Source of the DNA: Blasia pusilla
Lineage: Eukaryota > Marchantiophyta > Marchantiopsida > Blasiales
Assembly: GCA_050084515.1 (NCBI GenBank)
Contig: CM114275.1
Location: forward strand, 20,894,001 to 20,958,000
Direction: 5' to 3'
DNA length: 64,000 nt
The position numbers and the translations under genes are program-made. The notes below the pieces were generated by a model. The model searched no databases, was not told the DNA's origin, and saw nothing but the letters and a program-made list of their open reading frames with translations. Below are positions 47,564-57,311 of this stretch, piece after piece. The first letter of the stretch is position 1, and each line of letters begins with the position of its first letter.

Positions 47564-47882
47564 CTGCAGGGTGCACTATCCTAAGAGTGCGTGACGTTTT
47601 GCCATCTGGTGTTCTCTTGCTGGAGGGACGCGATGGTATGGTATGGAAGGACCATGTGCGTAATTTTGCGCCATGTCACCTTCCTAACATTGATGGTACA
47701 GTAGATCCGAGCTTAGCACTACTTCTTGCAGACTTGCGTTATATGTTGTGTGGTTCTGCTTGTGGTGCGGCCACGATGCTAGTCTGTGATGGATTTTCGA
47801 GAGGTTGGCATATGGTATGTCTGACGCCACCTCTCACTAGGGTTCCTCGGGGATGATGGATGTGTCCCAGATGTACATAGAG
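47530..47882 (+). pseudogene. Integrase C-terminal extension ending in a PHD-finger-like domain
   Basis: After the integrase core the frame reads DVLPSGVLLLEGRDG and NFAPCHLPNIDGTVDP. It then gives a C4HC3-like finger: MLCGSACGAATMLVCD, GWHMVCLTPPLTRVPRG, a TGA stop where one residue stood, then WMCPRCT and TAG. The CD.C/GWH..CL.PPL..VP.G.W.CP.C layout is the PHD signature. Two zinc ligands appear lost (Tyr before MLC and Phe after CDG). PHD fingers read histone H3 tails. Here the finger takes the place a chromodomain has in chromoviruses, so a role in choosing integration sites is a reasonable inference. Confidence 0.72.
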
Positions 47883-48062
47883 GAGATACTAGGTAGGTTT
47901 CGATTCTGACTTTTTCTGTGACATGGATGATAGGAAGGCGACTAATGATGGGGCCACATGAGCACCACACCTTTATGCTCTTAGCGTCCTAGAGATGTAT
48001 GTCGTGGTAGGTAGGGATAGATGGCTATCTGGAGTTAGAGGGACCTAACCACCAGCTAGAGG

Positions 48063-48179
48063 GGCGATTGGAAATGTTTTGGTACTTCTTGCCTCTATGT
48101 TTGGATGCCATGATTTAGCATGGGATCGTGCGTGTTTATGTGTGTGTTTGGTGACAGCGATGTATATGCGCATGACGAC
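48063..48179 (+). repeat. Extra copy of the LTR 3' tail abutting the 3' LTR
   Basis: From ATTGGAAATGTTTTGGTACT to GCGCATGACGAC this repeats the last ~115 bp of the LTR (compare 49700-49824). It is followed at once by the LTR start. An LTR end joined to an LTR start points to recombination between tandem or nested copies. It is preceded by GCTAGAGGGGCG, a possible polypurine tract. Confidence 0.75.
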
Positions 48180-49824
48180 TATCACGTCTTTTAGGATAGA
48201 TTGGTGAGATCTAGTAGAGCGCCTTCATGAGTAGTGGAGGAGAGGCTCAGTAAGTTGAGGATGACGTGTTGAAGCCTCGAGAAACTTGAGAGAGCAGTTT
48301 TCCCCTTCGTTTCTGCTCATTGGAAGCCATATTGAGGAACTTACTATTTTAGGTAAGTACCATTTTGAGTATATGATCAACTTTCTATTTTTGTTAAGTG
48401 GCCCTTGACCTCCTACATCAGGTCAAGAGCCAAGGAGATGACTTGGGAGAATAGGTTACCATGGAGAGAGCTTGGATGAGGGGAGGGGTATGTCAAGGAG
48501 AGACAGCTTGAGAGCTCATTCTCCTTTTGTTGAACCTCTTGGCATGAGGCGGTGGAGCTATGGTCCCTTGCCTTATGAGTGTAATCCAAGCGTCTCATTA
48601 GGAGAGTGGGTTTGGTTTGACATGAGAGAGAGTGCACACCTTTGAGAGCTATTGTCGCGACCCTCATGACCAAACAAGTGCCAAGCGGAACATCGGAACA
48701 TTAGCGGGCTCACGCTAAGATGGTTTGCGCGTTGGAGTTGTCTCAAAGAGGAGACAAGAGACGAGACGCGAGCGAGAAGTCACGTTTCAGATGTGATGGT
48801 CGCAACTCAGAAACCTGGACCAAACGCGGAATGAGACGTGAAAGAAGTCGAGTCTAGGAAGTGGGTTGCCAAAGGAAAGATCCGGATTTGGAACGCCACT
48901 TGCGTTTGAGAGTTTCCGACTGTATTTATGGCCATAACTTTTAGCGCCGAGATGCGTTTGGAGCAAATAAGAGTGCGTTGGAAAGCTTATGAAGAGCCGG
49001 TTCAAACACACCAAAGATCGCTGCAAACGCATAAGCAGCGGCCGAGATACGACCCGAAAACGACTGTAAGTGGAGTCGGGTTGAGGGCCACAATGAAGGG
49101 CCCGAACCTCTTTTCCCAAAAAGGGATGGGTTATTGGAGAACCCCAGAAGTACTAGTAAGGGGAAGGTCTCGAGAGTGCTTGGAACCCAAACCCCACTTT
49201 GGGCGCATGGGGCGCTCAAGGGCATGGAACGGAGCGCGAGTTTGGGCGTTGGGTTGGAAAACCTGCACCAAGTCCATTGAGGCGATTGTAGACATCCCTC
49301 TTGGATTTCATGCCGCGACTCAATTACTTGGGGTCTCGGTTCGGAACTCACACGAGGACCGTTGAACAGTTGGGATCGCTAGGCGTGCAAGTGCCGTTTC
49401 AGATCCCTGGACTAACCAGGAAGTCTGTTCCAAGTCTTGAAGGACTTGCCATGTGTTGGGAGCTAGGAACTAAGGAAGGTTGAGCTTGATGAGACGCCGA
49501 GTTTAGGACTCGGTGGGTTGGAACGCCGGTTGGCTAAACCCGACTATCGAGAGTGCGTGTTTGGGTGCAGATCGGCGATGAGTTCGTGACCTACTGAACG
49601 CACGCTTCCGCAACACTAAAGATTGACGTTCAAGGAGAGTAGGGGCGCGACAGCTATGGTGTGAGATGGTGTAGAGAGAGATTGGATCTTACTTTAATTG
49701 GAGATATTTTGGTACTTCTCGCCTCTATGTTTGGATGCCATGAGTTAGCATGGGATCGTGCGTGTTTGTGTGTGTGTTCGATGACAGCGATGTATGTTGT
49801 GTAGCGATGTGTATGCGCACGACA
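48180..49824 (+). mobile_element. Gypsy 3' LTR, split by a solo LTR
   Basis: 48180-48652 and 49658-49824 together form one LTR matching the solo copy at 651-1260. The first dinucleotide is TA instead of TG. An extra ATCTTACTTTA block near 49685 is shared with the 5' LTR but absent from the solo copy, so the two LTRs of this element are a matching pair. It ends CGCACGACA. Confidence 0.85.
48653..49652. mobile_element. 1000-bp solo LTR of a different family, nested in the gypsy 3' LTR
   Basis: The insert starts TGTCGCGACC and ends GGGGCGCGACA, with 7-bp terminal inverted repeats. GCTAT is duplicated at 48648-48652 and 49653-49657, a perfect 5-bp target duplication. No coding sequence is present, and length and termini fit a solo LTR. 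It is the youngest layer of the nest. The ORFs read through it have no recognised domain. Confidence 0.85.
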
Positions 49825-49990
49825 AGGGTTAGTTAATCACAGTTAGTCTAACTCGAGACTATGGTTAAGGGTAGGGTTAGGGTTGCTTGTACATACCCTA
49901 TATAATTGAGAAGAGGACCAACCTCCACTCATTCTCTCATTGCAAATTTTGTTATCCATGGTGGTTTGTGTGTGTATGTAAGAGCCGTTT
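49825..49990 (+). mobile_element. Copia 3' LTR, second part
   Basis: Sequence resumes with the duplicated AGGG, then TTAGTTAATCACAGTTAG. It contains a TATA-like CCTATATAAT near 49897, as expected for an LTR promoter. The exact right end is uncertain. Three telomere-like TAGGGT units near 49868-49884 lie in it. Confidence 0.55.
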
Positions 49991-50372
49991 TCCACCTGTT
50001 ATGCCTGTTTAGCACTTTTCCACATTTTTGAGGTGGAATATTTATGAGAAATTTTTTTTTGGTGATTATTTGAATTTGAAAAAATTTTCCCGAAAGATTT
50101 CAAAATTTTTTTAAGACAAACCTGGCCAATTTTTGGCAACCAAAATTTTGACCGGCCAAATTTTTTTCCGGCCACTCCGCACCCTTCTCACCTTTGCTCT
50201 TTCTTTCTCATTGCAGTTTCTTACCCTCACACTATGTTCTATGATTCCAATTCTCACTTCCATCTCCTTGAGTCCCTCAACTCTTTCCTCCCTTCATGAA
50301 ACCCACATCTAACATCCTTGCCAAGAATTCAAGCTAGCCAGGCCTCCACCCAATCGGGAGCCAAGGATCCTA
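49991..50372. other. Intergenic, no gene recognised
   Basis: AT- and T-rich sequence with no frame of note; it probably includes the copia right boundary. Confidence 0.4.
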
Positions 50373-50427
50373 CCCTTTCATAATACATTGAAGATTTTAA
50401 AAAAATCTTCAATGTATTATAAAAGGG
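50373..50427. repeat. Near-perfect palindrome, 26-bp arms
   Basis: CCCTTTCATAATACATTGAA with its continuation to 50398 pairs with 50402-50427, with one mismatch and a 3-nt loop. It lies just outside the hAT-like remnants. It could be a terminator-like or cruciform structure, or a fold-back element. Confidence 0.9.
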
Positions 50428-50462
50428 ACCCCTCACCTCTCAAATCTCTCTCTTCCTACCAA

Positions 50463-50717
50463 CTACACATTTAAAATTGGTGCACTTGGAGAGTCCTCTA
50501 GAGTTACAAACTCTACTAGAGTATTGTTATCATTCACATATCTCTCTAGATTAGCATACACATCTATAAAGTTAGTAGAATTTTTCCAAAGGATTACTGA
50601 TTCTACCAACAAATCCTCATAGTCAAGTATCTTACCCTCTAAAGCTATCCTTAGAACAACATCTAAATGCTTAGTCGTTAATCGATTACAACTCTTTGTC
50701 TTGATCAAATTCTGCAC
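50463..50717 (-). pseudogene. hAT-like transposase C-terminal fragment (inverted)
   Basis: The minus-strand frame contains QNLIKTKSCNRLTTKHLD and VVLRIALEG, the C-terminal pattern of DUF4371/ZNF862-like hAT-derived proteins. It ends in TAA after PSAPILNV. The N-terminal body of the same kind of protein lies next to it on the opposite strand, so one piece has been inverted or two copies met head to head. Confidence 0.55.
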
Positions 50718-50772
50718 ATAGAAAGCTCTCTCCCTCTCTTAAATTGCAGTACTCACACATTATACCCTAGCA

Positions 50773-52379
50773 ATGTTAGCTAATACAAGCAAATTAGAGA
50801 AATTTTTAACATTGTTCAAGTGTGCATACTTCATCGCTAAGGAATCATTGGCTTTTGCCAAATTCTCCAATCTATGTAAGTTGCTACTTTCATCGAATGG
50901 ACCAATTACCCGAGATTTATACCAAGATGAGAAGAGTTGTATTGATATGTGTTATTATATCACTTAGGTAGTGCATAGAAGGACAATTTTAAAAGTTCAA
51001 CAATCTCCTTTCTTCTCGCCTTTCTTTGGGATCATGATTGATGAGTCCATGAATATTTCAGTAACGGGCCATTGCGTTGTATTTACAACTTACTTACAAG
51101 AAGGGTACGTCGAGAATTTTTTTTTAGGATTGTTGCAATGTCCAGAGAAGTTTTCAAATGCCATTACTAACAATCTTTTGGAATTGATCAAGGATTGGGA
51201 ACTCGAGAGTTCAAAGATGGGGGCTTTTGGATCATACGGAGCCTCAACTATGGTAGGTAGTCAGAATGGAGTAACATCTCACTTGAAGCTAAAGGTAAAC
51301 CCTTTGCTGCTCTGGTACGTTGTGTTGCACATAGGACCAACGTTGCTTCTTTGACAGCAACCAAAGGATCGGGTTGTAAAGATATATCTATAGAGATAGA
51401 TTTCATCTTGAATTTTGTAGCTGGATATTTTAGAAGGTCCTCAAAGAGGAAGTGTGCTCTTGCAACTTTGCAAGATAAGTTAAATGACTCTTAGAGGATC
51501 ATCAAGAGATATCATAAATTTTTTTGGTTGTCTCAATGGCAAGCCGTGACACTCCTTGGAATCTATCCTTACCTATTTCAGGGATATTCCTTGCTCTGAA
51601 GATGATGGTAATGCTACTTATATGTACAAAAAGTTGAAATCATTTGAAATGATCTATCAGTTGTACTTCTTGGCACATATATTGTTTATCCTTGCTAATT
51701 TGAGTAAGGTTTTCCAACACAAGTTTGTAGATGTTAGTACTACCAATAGTATTGTGAATTCTGAAATTGCCTCTATTACAATGAACTTTGTGATGGAGAA
51801 TCATGACTTGAATGCTTCTACATTCTCTAAAGAAACACGTTACCATCTCTTACCTGATTTTGGACCCCCTAGTGGATACTTGAAACGAGGGGTATAAAGT
51901 ACCATAGCATTGAAATGTTGAGGGATCGTATGGGAAAGGATTTACAGCCTGCTCCAACTTTCCAAAAGAATATTGCTGAGAATTTATGTGTAGCCTTACA
52001 AGATGGATTTAGGGACAATAATTTGATAGGTGCAATGAAAATTATGAACCCTCTTCACATGCCCTCAAGGTTAGTAGGGTTGAATAGTTGGGGTTCAAAG
52101 CATTTACAACCTCTTGTTGTGAATTCAGCAAGCATGAAGTCATAGTTTCAATCATTTAAATTCATGGCCACGACACAATGGAAGAATAAAAAATTTCAAG
52201 ATTTGCAGAGGAATTCTTACCCTTTCCTTGTCTACAAACCTTACAAAATATTCTACCAGATTCTGCATGAATTTCTATCCAGTCAAATTAGGTGTACCAG
52301 ACATCCTTCCAAGCCAATTGATTCTTCTCAATTAGACTATTGTAAGGAGCACCCGAATTTTCAACTTCCTTCCCTCTGA
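50773..52379 (+). pseudogene. hAT-like (DUF4371/ZNF862-type) transposase remnant
   Basis: Ordered family words in two or three frames: FIAKESLAFAKFSNL, FFGIMIDESMNISVTGH (the DEST-D-like block), FFLGLLQCPE, FGSYGASTMVGSQNGV and LKLKVNPLL. Then, after breaks, come YLFQGYS and YFRDIPCSEDD, followed by KTLKSFE-like and SKVFQHKFVDVS segments and RMGKDLQPAP. This is the catalytic body of hAT-superfamily-derived proteins. Stops at 50966 and 51354 plus later frameshifts show decay. No terminal inverted repeats or 8-bp duplication were identified. Confidence 0.72.
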
Positions 52380-52479
52380 GGATCTTGACCAGCTTGAATT
52401 CTCTGGAAAATCTTGGCTTACATCTTTGGCTAACATCTCGCTCATGGTTTGCTGTCTCTTAGCCACGAGAGTAGAGAAG

Positions 52480-52890
52480 AAGGCCTCGGTTTCTGGATAA
52501 GAGCAAAATTTTCCGAGAGCAAAAGAAAAGCTAAGGCCCGAGATTCCAAGAGCAAATGCACAACCAAGTGCAAAAGAAAAGCCAAGGCTGAGACTCTGAG
52601 AGCAAAAGCAAGGCCGAAGTCAAAAAACCGGAGAGCAAAACAAAGTTGGAGCGGCCGAACCCGAGAGCAAAACCACAGTCAGACCCGAGATCAAAAGCAA
52701 AACAGGGGCCCGAGACTCTCGAGAGTAGAGTGAAGCTAAGGCATGATGTGAAAAGCAATTGGGGGACCTGCATGACCCGTCATCGGAGAGGAAAAGCAAG
52801 GCGAACAAAGCAAAGTGGGACCTCTCACCAAAGAGAAAAAGCAATTGGATATCCGAGGGCACCCGAGCCTGTTACGAGAAGAAAAAAAAT
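52480..52890 (+). repeat. Degenerate GAGAGCAAAA-rich repeat
   Basis: A 10-20-bp word of the form GAGAGCAAAAGCAAGGCC recurs about ten times with variable spacing. The Lys/Arg/Ser-rich open frames across it (52449-53008) are probably artefacts of this composition. Confidence 0.7.
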
Positions 52891-53660
52891 GCAGGTAACA
52901 CCTGTTTTTCAATCGAGTGAGAGTGATCATACAATATTCAAAGAGGAGGCCAAATGTGCTATGGAAGCCCCTTGGGGTTACAACATTTATCCTTATGTTT
53001 GTATATAAGGTGCTAATCTTAGAGATGCTAGTGGATTATTGTGGTCCTTATGAACACCTTTTCCCTACCGTTCTATTTGCACATGAATAGAAAGGTTTCA
53101 AAGAAGGAAGATCCATTCCTCCTCTCTTGTCTTACTGCTGCCCCTTTGAATTTCATTTCTTCTTCTTTGTCATCCCCTCTCCTAATTGAAAATTCAGCTC
53201 CTTAAGAGAATTCCTAATGAAGCCCTTTCTTGTTAAAAATTATCCCTTCCTCTCCCCTCTTGAAAATTCAACTATCGTATTGAAAATTTAACAAATGAAG
53301 AAAGCTTTATAAGGTTGCTGGATTTTATAGATTATAAAGGTTGGCACTCCAAGTGAGAGTCCACTTTTGAGGACCTGATCTGGTCTGGTCACAATTTCTC
53401 AAAACATGAAGAATGCCAAAAAGGGAGAAAATACTTTTAAAACATCAGGATCCTCCATCTCTTTTCCCCGTTCGGCTGTTGGAACGCCTCACAACATGGG
53501 TTGATTTTCAATAGGGCATCTCATACAATGGGACTTCAGTCTCGCAACGTCTTCAAGATCATAGGTTGTAAAACAAGGATGATCTCTTTTTGCATCAAGA
53601 GGATCTCTTATTTTTACCTGGTGCTGCACTTTACACATTGTGTGAACTAAATAGGCGAGG
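52891..53660. other. No gene recognised
   Basis: Mixed sequence with T/C-rich stretches at 53100-53280 and no supported frame. Confidence 0.45.
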
Positions 53661-53799
53661 AGTGTGGCTCAGCAAACATCCGGGCTTGAGGAGGTGCGCA
53701 TCTACCTCTTGGGGTTCCCCACACCTAGAGGAGTGTGGCAGAACATCCCAGCGTAAGGAGGTACGCATCTACCTCGTAGGGTACCCCACACCCAACTGG
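53661..53799 (+). repeat. Tandem duplication, 71-bp period
   Basis: AGTGTGGC begins copies at 53661 and 53732. Both contain GAGGT.CGCATCTACCTC and a TTCCCCACACC/TACCCCACACC end. They differ by about 20%. Confidence 0.88.
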
Positions 53800-54668
53800 A
53801 CGTAAGTCCATAAAAAATTAGTTTGAGCATGATGTCCACAACTAAGGACTAAAATCCTAGGCGCTCGCATCCATGAAGTTAGGAGGAATGCTCAAGGTTG
53901 TGGAGGTCACTAAAACTTGCACAAGAATCATAGACTCTTCCAGAAATGCTTGGACGAGTTGTGGCAGAGCACCAGAACATGAGTTGCCCACTTCCCACCA
54001 TCTCCACATCTACAACAGCCAAAAATACGTTTGGAGTAGAAGGTCATATGTCAAATGGCTGCTCCTGGGCTGCCTTAGTTTTCTGCATGAGTCATGCTCC
54101 TGAGATTATTGCATTTAGATCATGGTCAATATTACGGTCTATGAATTATTCCCACTTTTTTTTCTTTATTCTTTTAATCAGCATATAGTAGGAAGACTCT
54201 CCCAATAGTCATCTGGCAACAGAAGAGAGGGACGATGATGCAGACATACATTAAGGACAGATGGATGGGATCTCGTTTCAGATTAAGATTTGCATGAACT
54301 GTGGAGTGTGATCCACAGCAGCTGGAACAAGCATTCTCCATGACAAGTCCTTACGGGAAGCAACGAGCAAGAAAAATGTGGGAAGACAATGAGGAGCCTC
54401 TATTGCATCGCCAGTTGGAGAAACTGGAAAGGCCTGGAAATGGGAGCCACGTTATGCTCAAGATCTTGCTTTCTTGTAGCTTATTTCGTCCTCTTCAATT
54501 GAAAGTCAATGGACGCAATCTGCATTGAATCTCTAGTCTAGCAAGAGCTGTATCGAATGTTCTGTACAGTTAGAAATTTGAATCCAAAACCAGCTGGGGG
54601 GAGGAGAAGGGCTAGAGCGAGGAGAGAAGAGGTTTAAAGATGGAAGTCTGGTCAGAGGCACTCTGCTA
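53800..54668. other. Downstream flank of NUDT19; no gene recognised
   Basis: A 75-codon plus-strand frame at 54301-54528 is open but shows no known domain. The NUDT19 3'UTR should lie just below 54669. No polyadenylation site could be fixed. Confidence 0.4.
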
Positions 54669-57311
54669 CTATATTTTACCGAGGACTGCTTTGTTGGGAG
54701 CTTGACTAGCCCAGGTTGCAATTAAGTTGTGGGCAATTGCATAAGGGCCCGGGACATACATTGGTGTTTGCACTGTTGCCAACATATCAACTTTCGATCG
54801 TTCCCCCAAACAAATTTGGTGCATCTGGAAGGCAGTAGCTTCTTGAGTTTTTCGGTAATCTGTGTATGTGAGAGCTTCCCTCACTGCTTCCCGGCTGTGC
54901 CATTGTGCCTCTGCGTACAAGCACCATCGATTTGAACATTAATGGTTAACTCCTGCCATTAACCCTATGCCTCTCAAGATAAACGAAAGCTAATGTGTAT
55001 GGAAGGACTCCCAGAGAATTCATTGCTTCTGGTTGCAGACTGCTTGCCTTTTTGAAGATCTAAAATGATGAATGAAAGCTAATTAAAGGGAAGTTGGTTC
55101 AAGAGTGAGTGAGAGAGCAGGTTGTCTACCTTCGAGCTCCTTCTTATCAACTTGGATGTCAAAGCTTTTAGCATAAGCTAAGAATCCCACCATCAGTTGA
55201 CAAGACATGCTGCTGGGACCCACTGCAAAAGAGGAGAGACGATCTGACTCTCAGACCTCTCTACCTAAATCAAAAGAATTTACAACCACAATGTCCTTAA
55301 TTTACTGTGAATTATGATGTAAAGAGGTTGAAAGGATAAAATTAGATGACCCACCAGGCCATGGTTGTGAACTATGATATACTATCTCGCCAACTTCGAT
55401 TCCGACCTCCTCTCGGGTTTCTCGTCTCACAGCTTCTTCCAAGCTCTCACCAGCCTGCAACAGAGTGAAAAAAAGTGAAATTTTCAGTTCTGAAAGTCTG
55501 TCCAAACCAATAGCTTTACAGCAACCAGGCAGGTTTGCAAACATTTCTTGCAAGGTCAATCAGAGAACAATGGAGCTTATTCTTTACTCAAAGAAACCAG
55601 AGTTCAGGGTTATGATCTCACATGGCAGGAGTTCCAAAGAAGCCATGGCTCTCAGCATAATATCAGACTATCTTCAACTCGCTAAGCGTGGTAGAACACA
55701 AATAAGGAACAGAGAGGTCTATGATTGCCGACCTCAATAAAACCAGCGAGGCAGCTCCACATTCTCGGTAAAAAGCGAGGTTGGCGAGCGAGCACAACGC
55801 AGTCTCTCTCTTTGTCTATGACCAACATAATCACCACCTGCCCTCAGAAAACATCATCTTCTTGTGATTAGGGCTTTCGTTCAGTCACTTTGCTGAAATC
55901 ACACAAGAAATTCAATTGAGGGAAATGGCAAAGCGCCAGACTCTACGATGTGAGCTGAAAATGAATCCGTTCTGTATGATGTTAAAAGTGCAAGACCTTC
56001 GCATAAATCAACTCCCAAAGGTGTAGACGCATCTACACGAGAGGGCTTCCATGGTGGGACAGATCGCAATAGCAGGTGGCTTAGAAGTTATGTGTTCATA
56101 AAGTGCAGAGGAAAACGTACGGGATCCATCCGAGGATACAGCTTGTTTTTGCAAGTCACTTTGGGACATTGACGCCGCTGTCCTGCTTCGATTGCAAGAG
56201 TCTTGGATCCACACCGCCCACAATATTGTGCTTGTTTGTGCCATGCCATGAGTGCCCGTGCCTACACGCGAACGGAAACGTGAACCTCAGAAGATTTGCC
56301 CACCAAAACACTTGCTTTGCAGAGAAACGCATCGACAGAAAATAGACCCCACATGGCACGAAATGGTCACTGCAACGGAACGTATCCATGAAGCCCGATT
56401 GTTGGGAGAATCTATCAATTGACCTCGGTCGGCTCAAGTTCCTGCCAGCTTCAAATTACGAAAGAATTCTGCCATTTTCTTCCTTCCAAAGTGCTCTCTC
56501 GAATTGATCAGCTACGAGGATGTCTGACACTGAAACAGATTTTGAGATGATTTACTTCTCAGTTCACAAACGTGGCAACGCCTAAATGTGATCTGCAACA
56601 TAGAAGTTTGAAGCCTGCGCTCTTCTTAACGACGCTAGTTCCAAAGAATGCGAACACAGGGAAGTGGGGCTCACACACATGACCCGCAATCGCAAGCTCC
56701 TCCATGGCAGTTTTGTTGCCCCAGTCAGCTGCCATCATGAGAGTTCTCAGGTCCACGAATGCAGCTTTCTGGTTCGCATTCCCTGCTGTGAAAATTTCCG
56801 CCACAGTCTGAGCCAACTTCGTATTGCGTCCCCTCTCATCTTCCTCGGGCGAAGGTGCTGATGGGCCTCGACCTTGTCGCTCTGCCGCGACTGCTGACTG
56901 AATGGAAACCGCAGTCACATCGATTGCGAAATACGGAATCTCGTAGCGCTCTCCGAGATAAACAACCTTATCATATTTCCTCACCACTTCATCCTGGGAG
57001 GAAACCTCCGGTGGAGTTCCCGATGGGCCCTCTGAGCAAAAGGAGTCGCCGGAGGAACTGAGACTGATGGGGAACTTGGAGCCGAACAGCTCTAGCGGTT
57101 GCCAGCAGAGGCTCCACGTGACTCTGCCTTCAGAATCCCGACAGGAGACGATCAAAGGCTTGCCGTCGTAAACCGGCAGCAATCGAGCTCCTCCACCCGG
57201 TTTCACCGCTTCATCGGCAGTGAGCAAGGTCTCCAGCGCCTGCGGATCGAGATTGCTGCGCTTCCCGGGAATAATTGGATTCCCTGCGAACACATTCAAT
57301 TGTTCTGCCAT
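54669..57311 (-). CDS. NUDT19: NADH/NAD pyrophosphatase, NudC family (NUDT19-like), 6 exons
   Basis: Exons on the minus strand: 57311-56679, 56261-56121, 55837-55733, 55454-55355, 55222-55130 and 54910-54669. All have GT-AG introns and phases that join without error, giving 437 aa, as in plant NUDT19. Family enzymes hydrolyse NAD(P)H to a nicotinamide mononucleotide and AMP-type products. The N-terminal domain starts VFAGNPIIPGK, and FVDLRTLMMAADW precedes the first intron. A zinc ribbon has Cys225, Cys228, Cys243 and Cys248. The Nudix box spans Gly290-Ile312 and keeps every consensus residue (GFIEAGE, then RETREEVGI). SQPWP at 322-326 is the NudC hallmark that follows the box. The C-terminus has YVPGPYAIAHNLI. 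Compared with the shorter known plant N-terminus it has a Ser/Glu-rich insert (about residues 85-105 and 135-165). The start matches the family, with no obvious transit peptide. It appears intact. Confidence 0.95.

Larger units (their letters stand above)
38782..49824 (+). mobile_element. Ty3/gypsy retrotransposon encoding a DNA methyltransferase and a PHD-like finger
   Basis: An 11.0-kb insertion (10.0 kb without the nested solo LTR) is bounded by TGTCACG at the left and CGCACGACA at the right. AGGG is duplicated at 38778-38781 and 49825-49828. RT-RNase H precedes integrase, which defines Ty3/gypsy. The order is 5' LTR, rearranged inverted segment, GCCG-rich leader, Gag with a CCHC knuckle, aspartic protease, cytosine-5 DNA methyltransferase, RT, RNase H, integrase, PHD-like finger and 3' LTR. 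The LTRs differ by roughly 8-10% by eye, and all domains carry stops or frameshifts, so this is an old inactive copy. Base composition is richer in GC than the copia host sequence. Confidence 0.93.

Noticed and set aside
49868-49884. Telomere-like TAGGGT repeats
   Set aside because: Only about three units, inside a copia LTR; not a telomere and not the exact plant TTTAGGG unit.
52449-53008. Lys/Arg-rich plus-strand frames as a basic protein gene
   Set aside because: They follow from the repeated GAGAGCAAAA words and exist in several frames at once.
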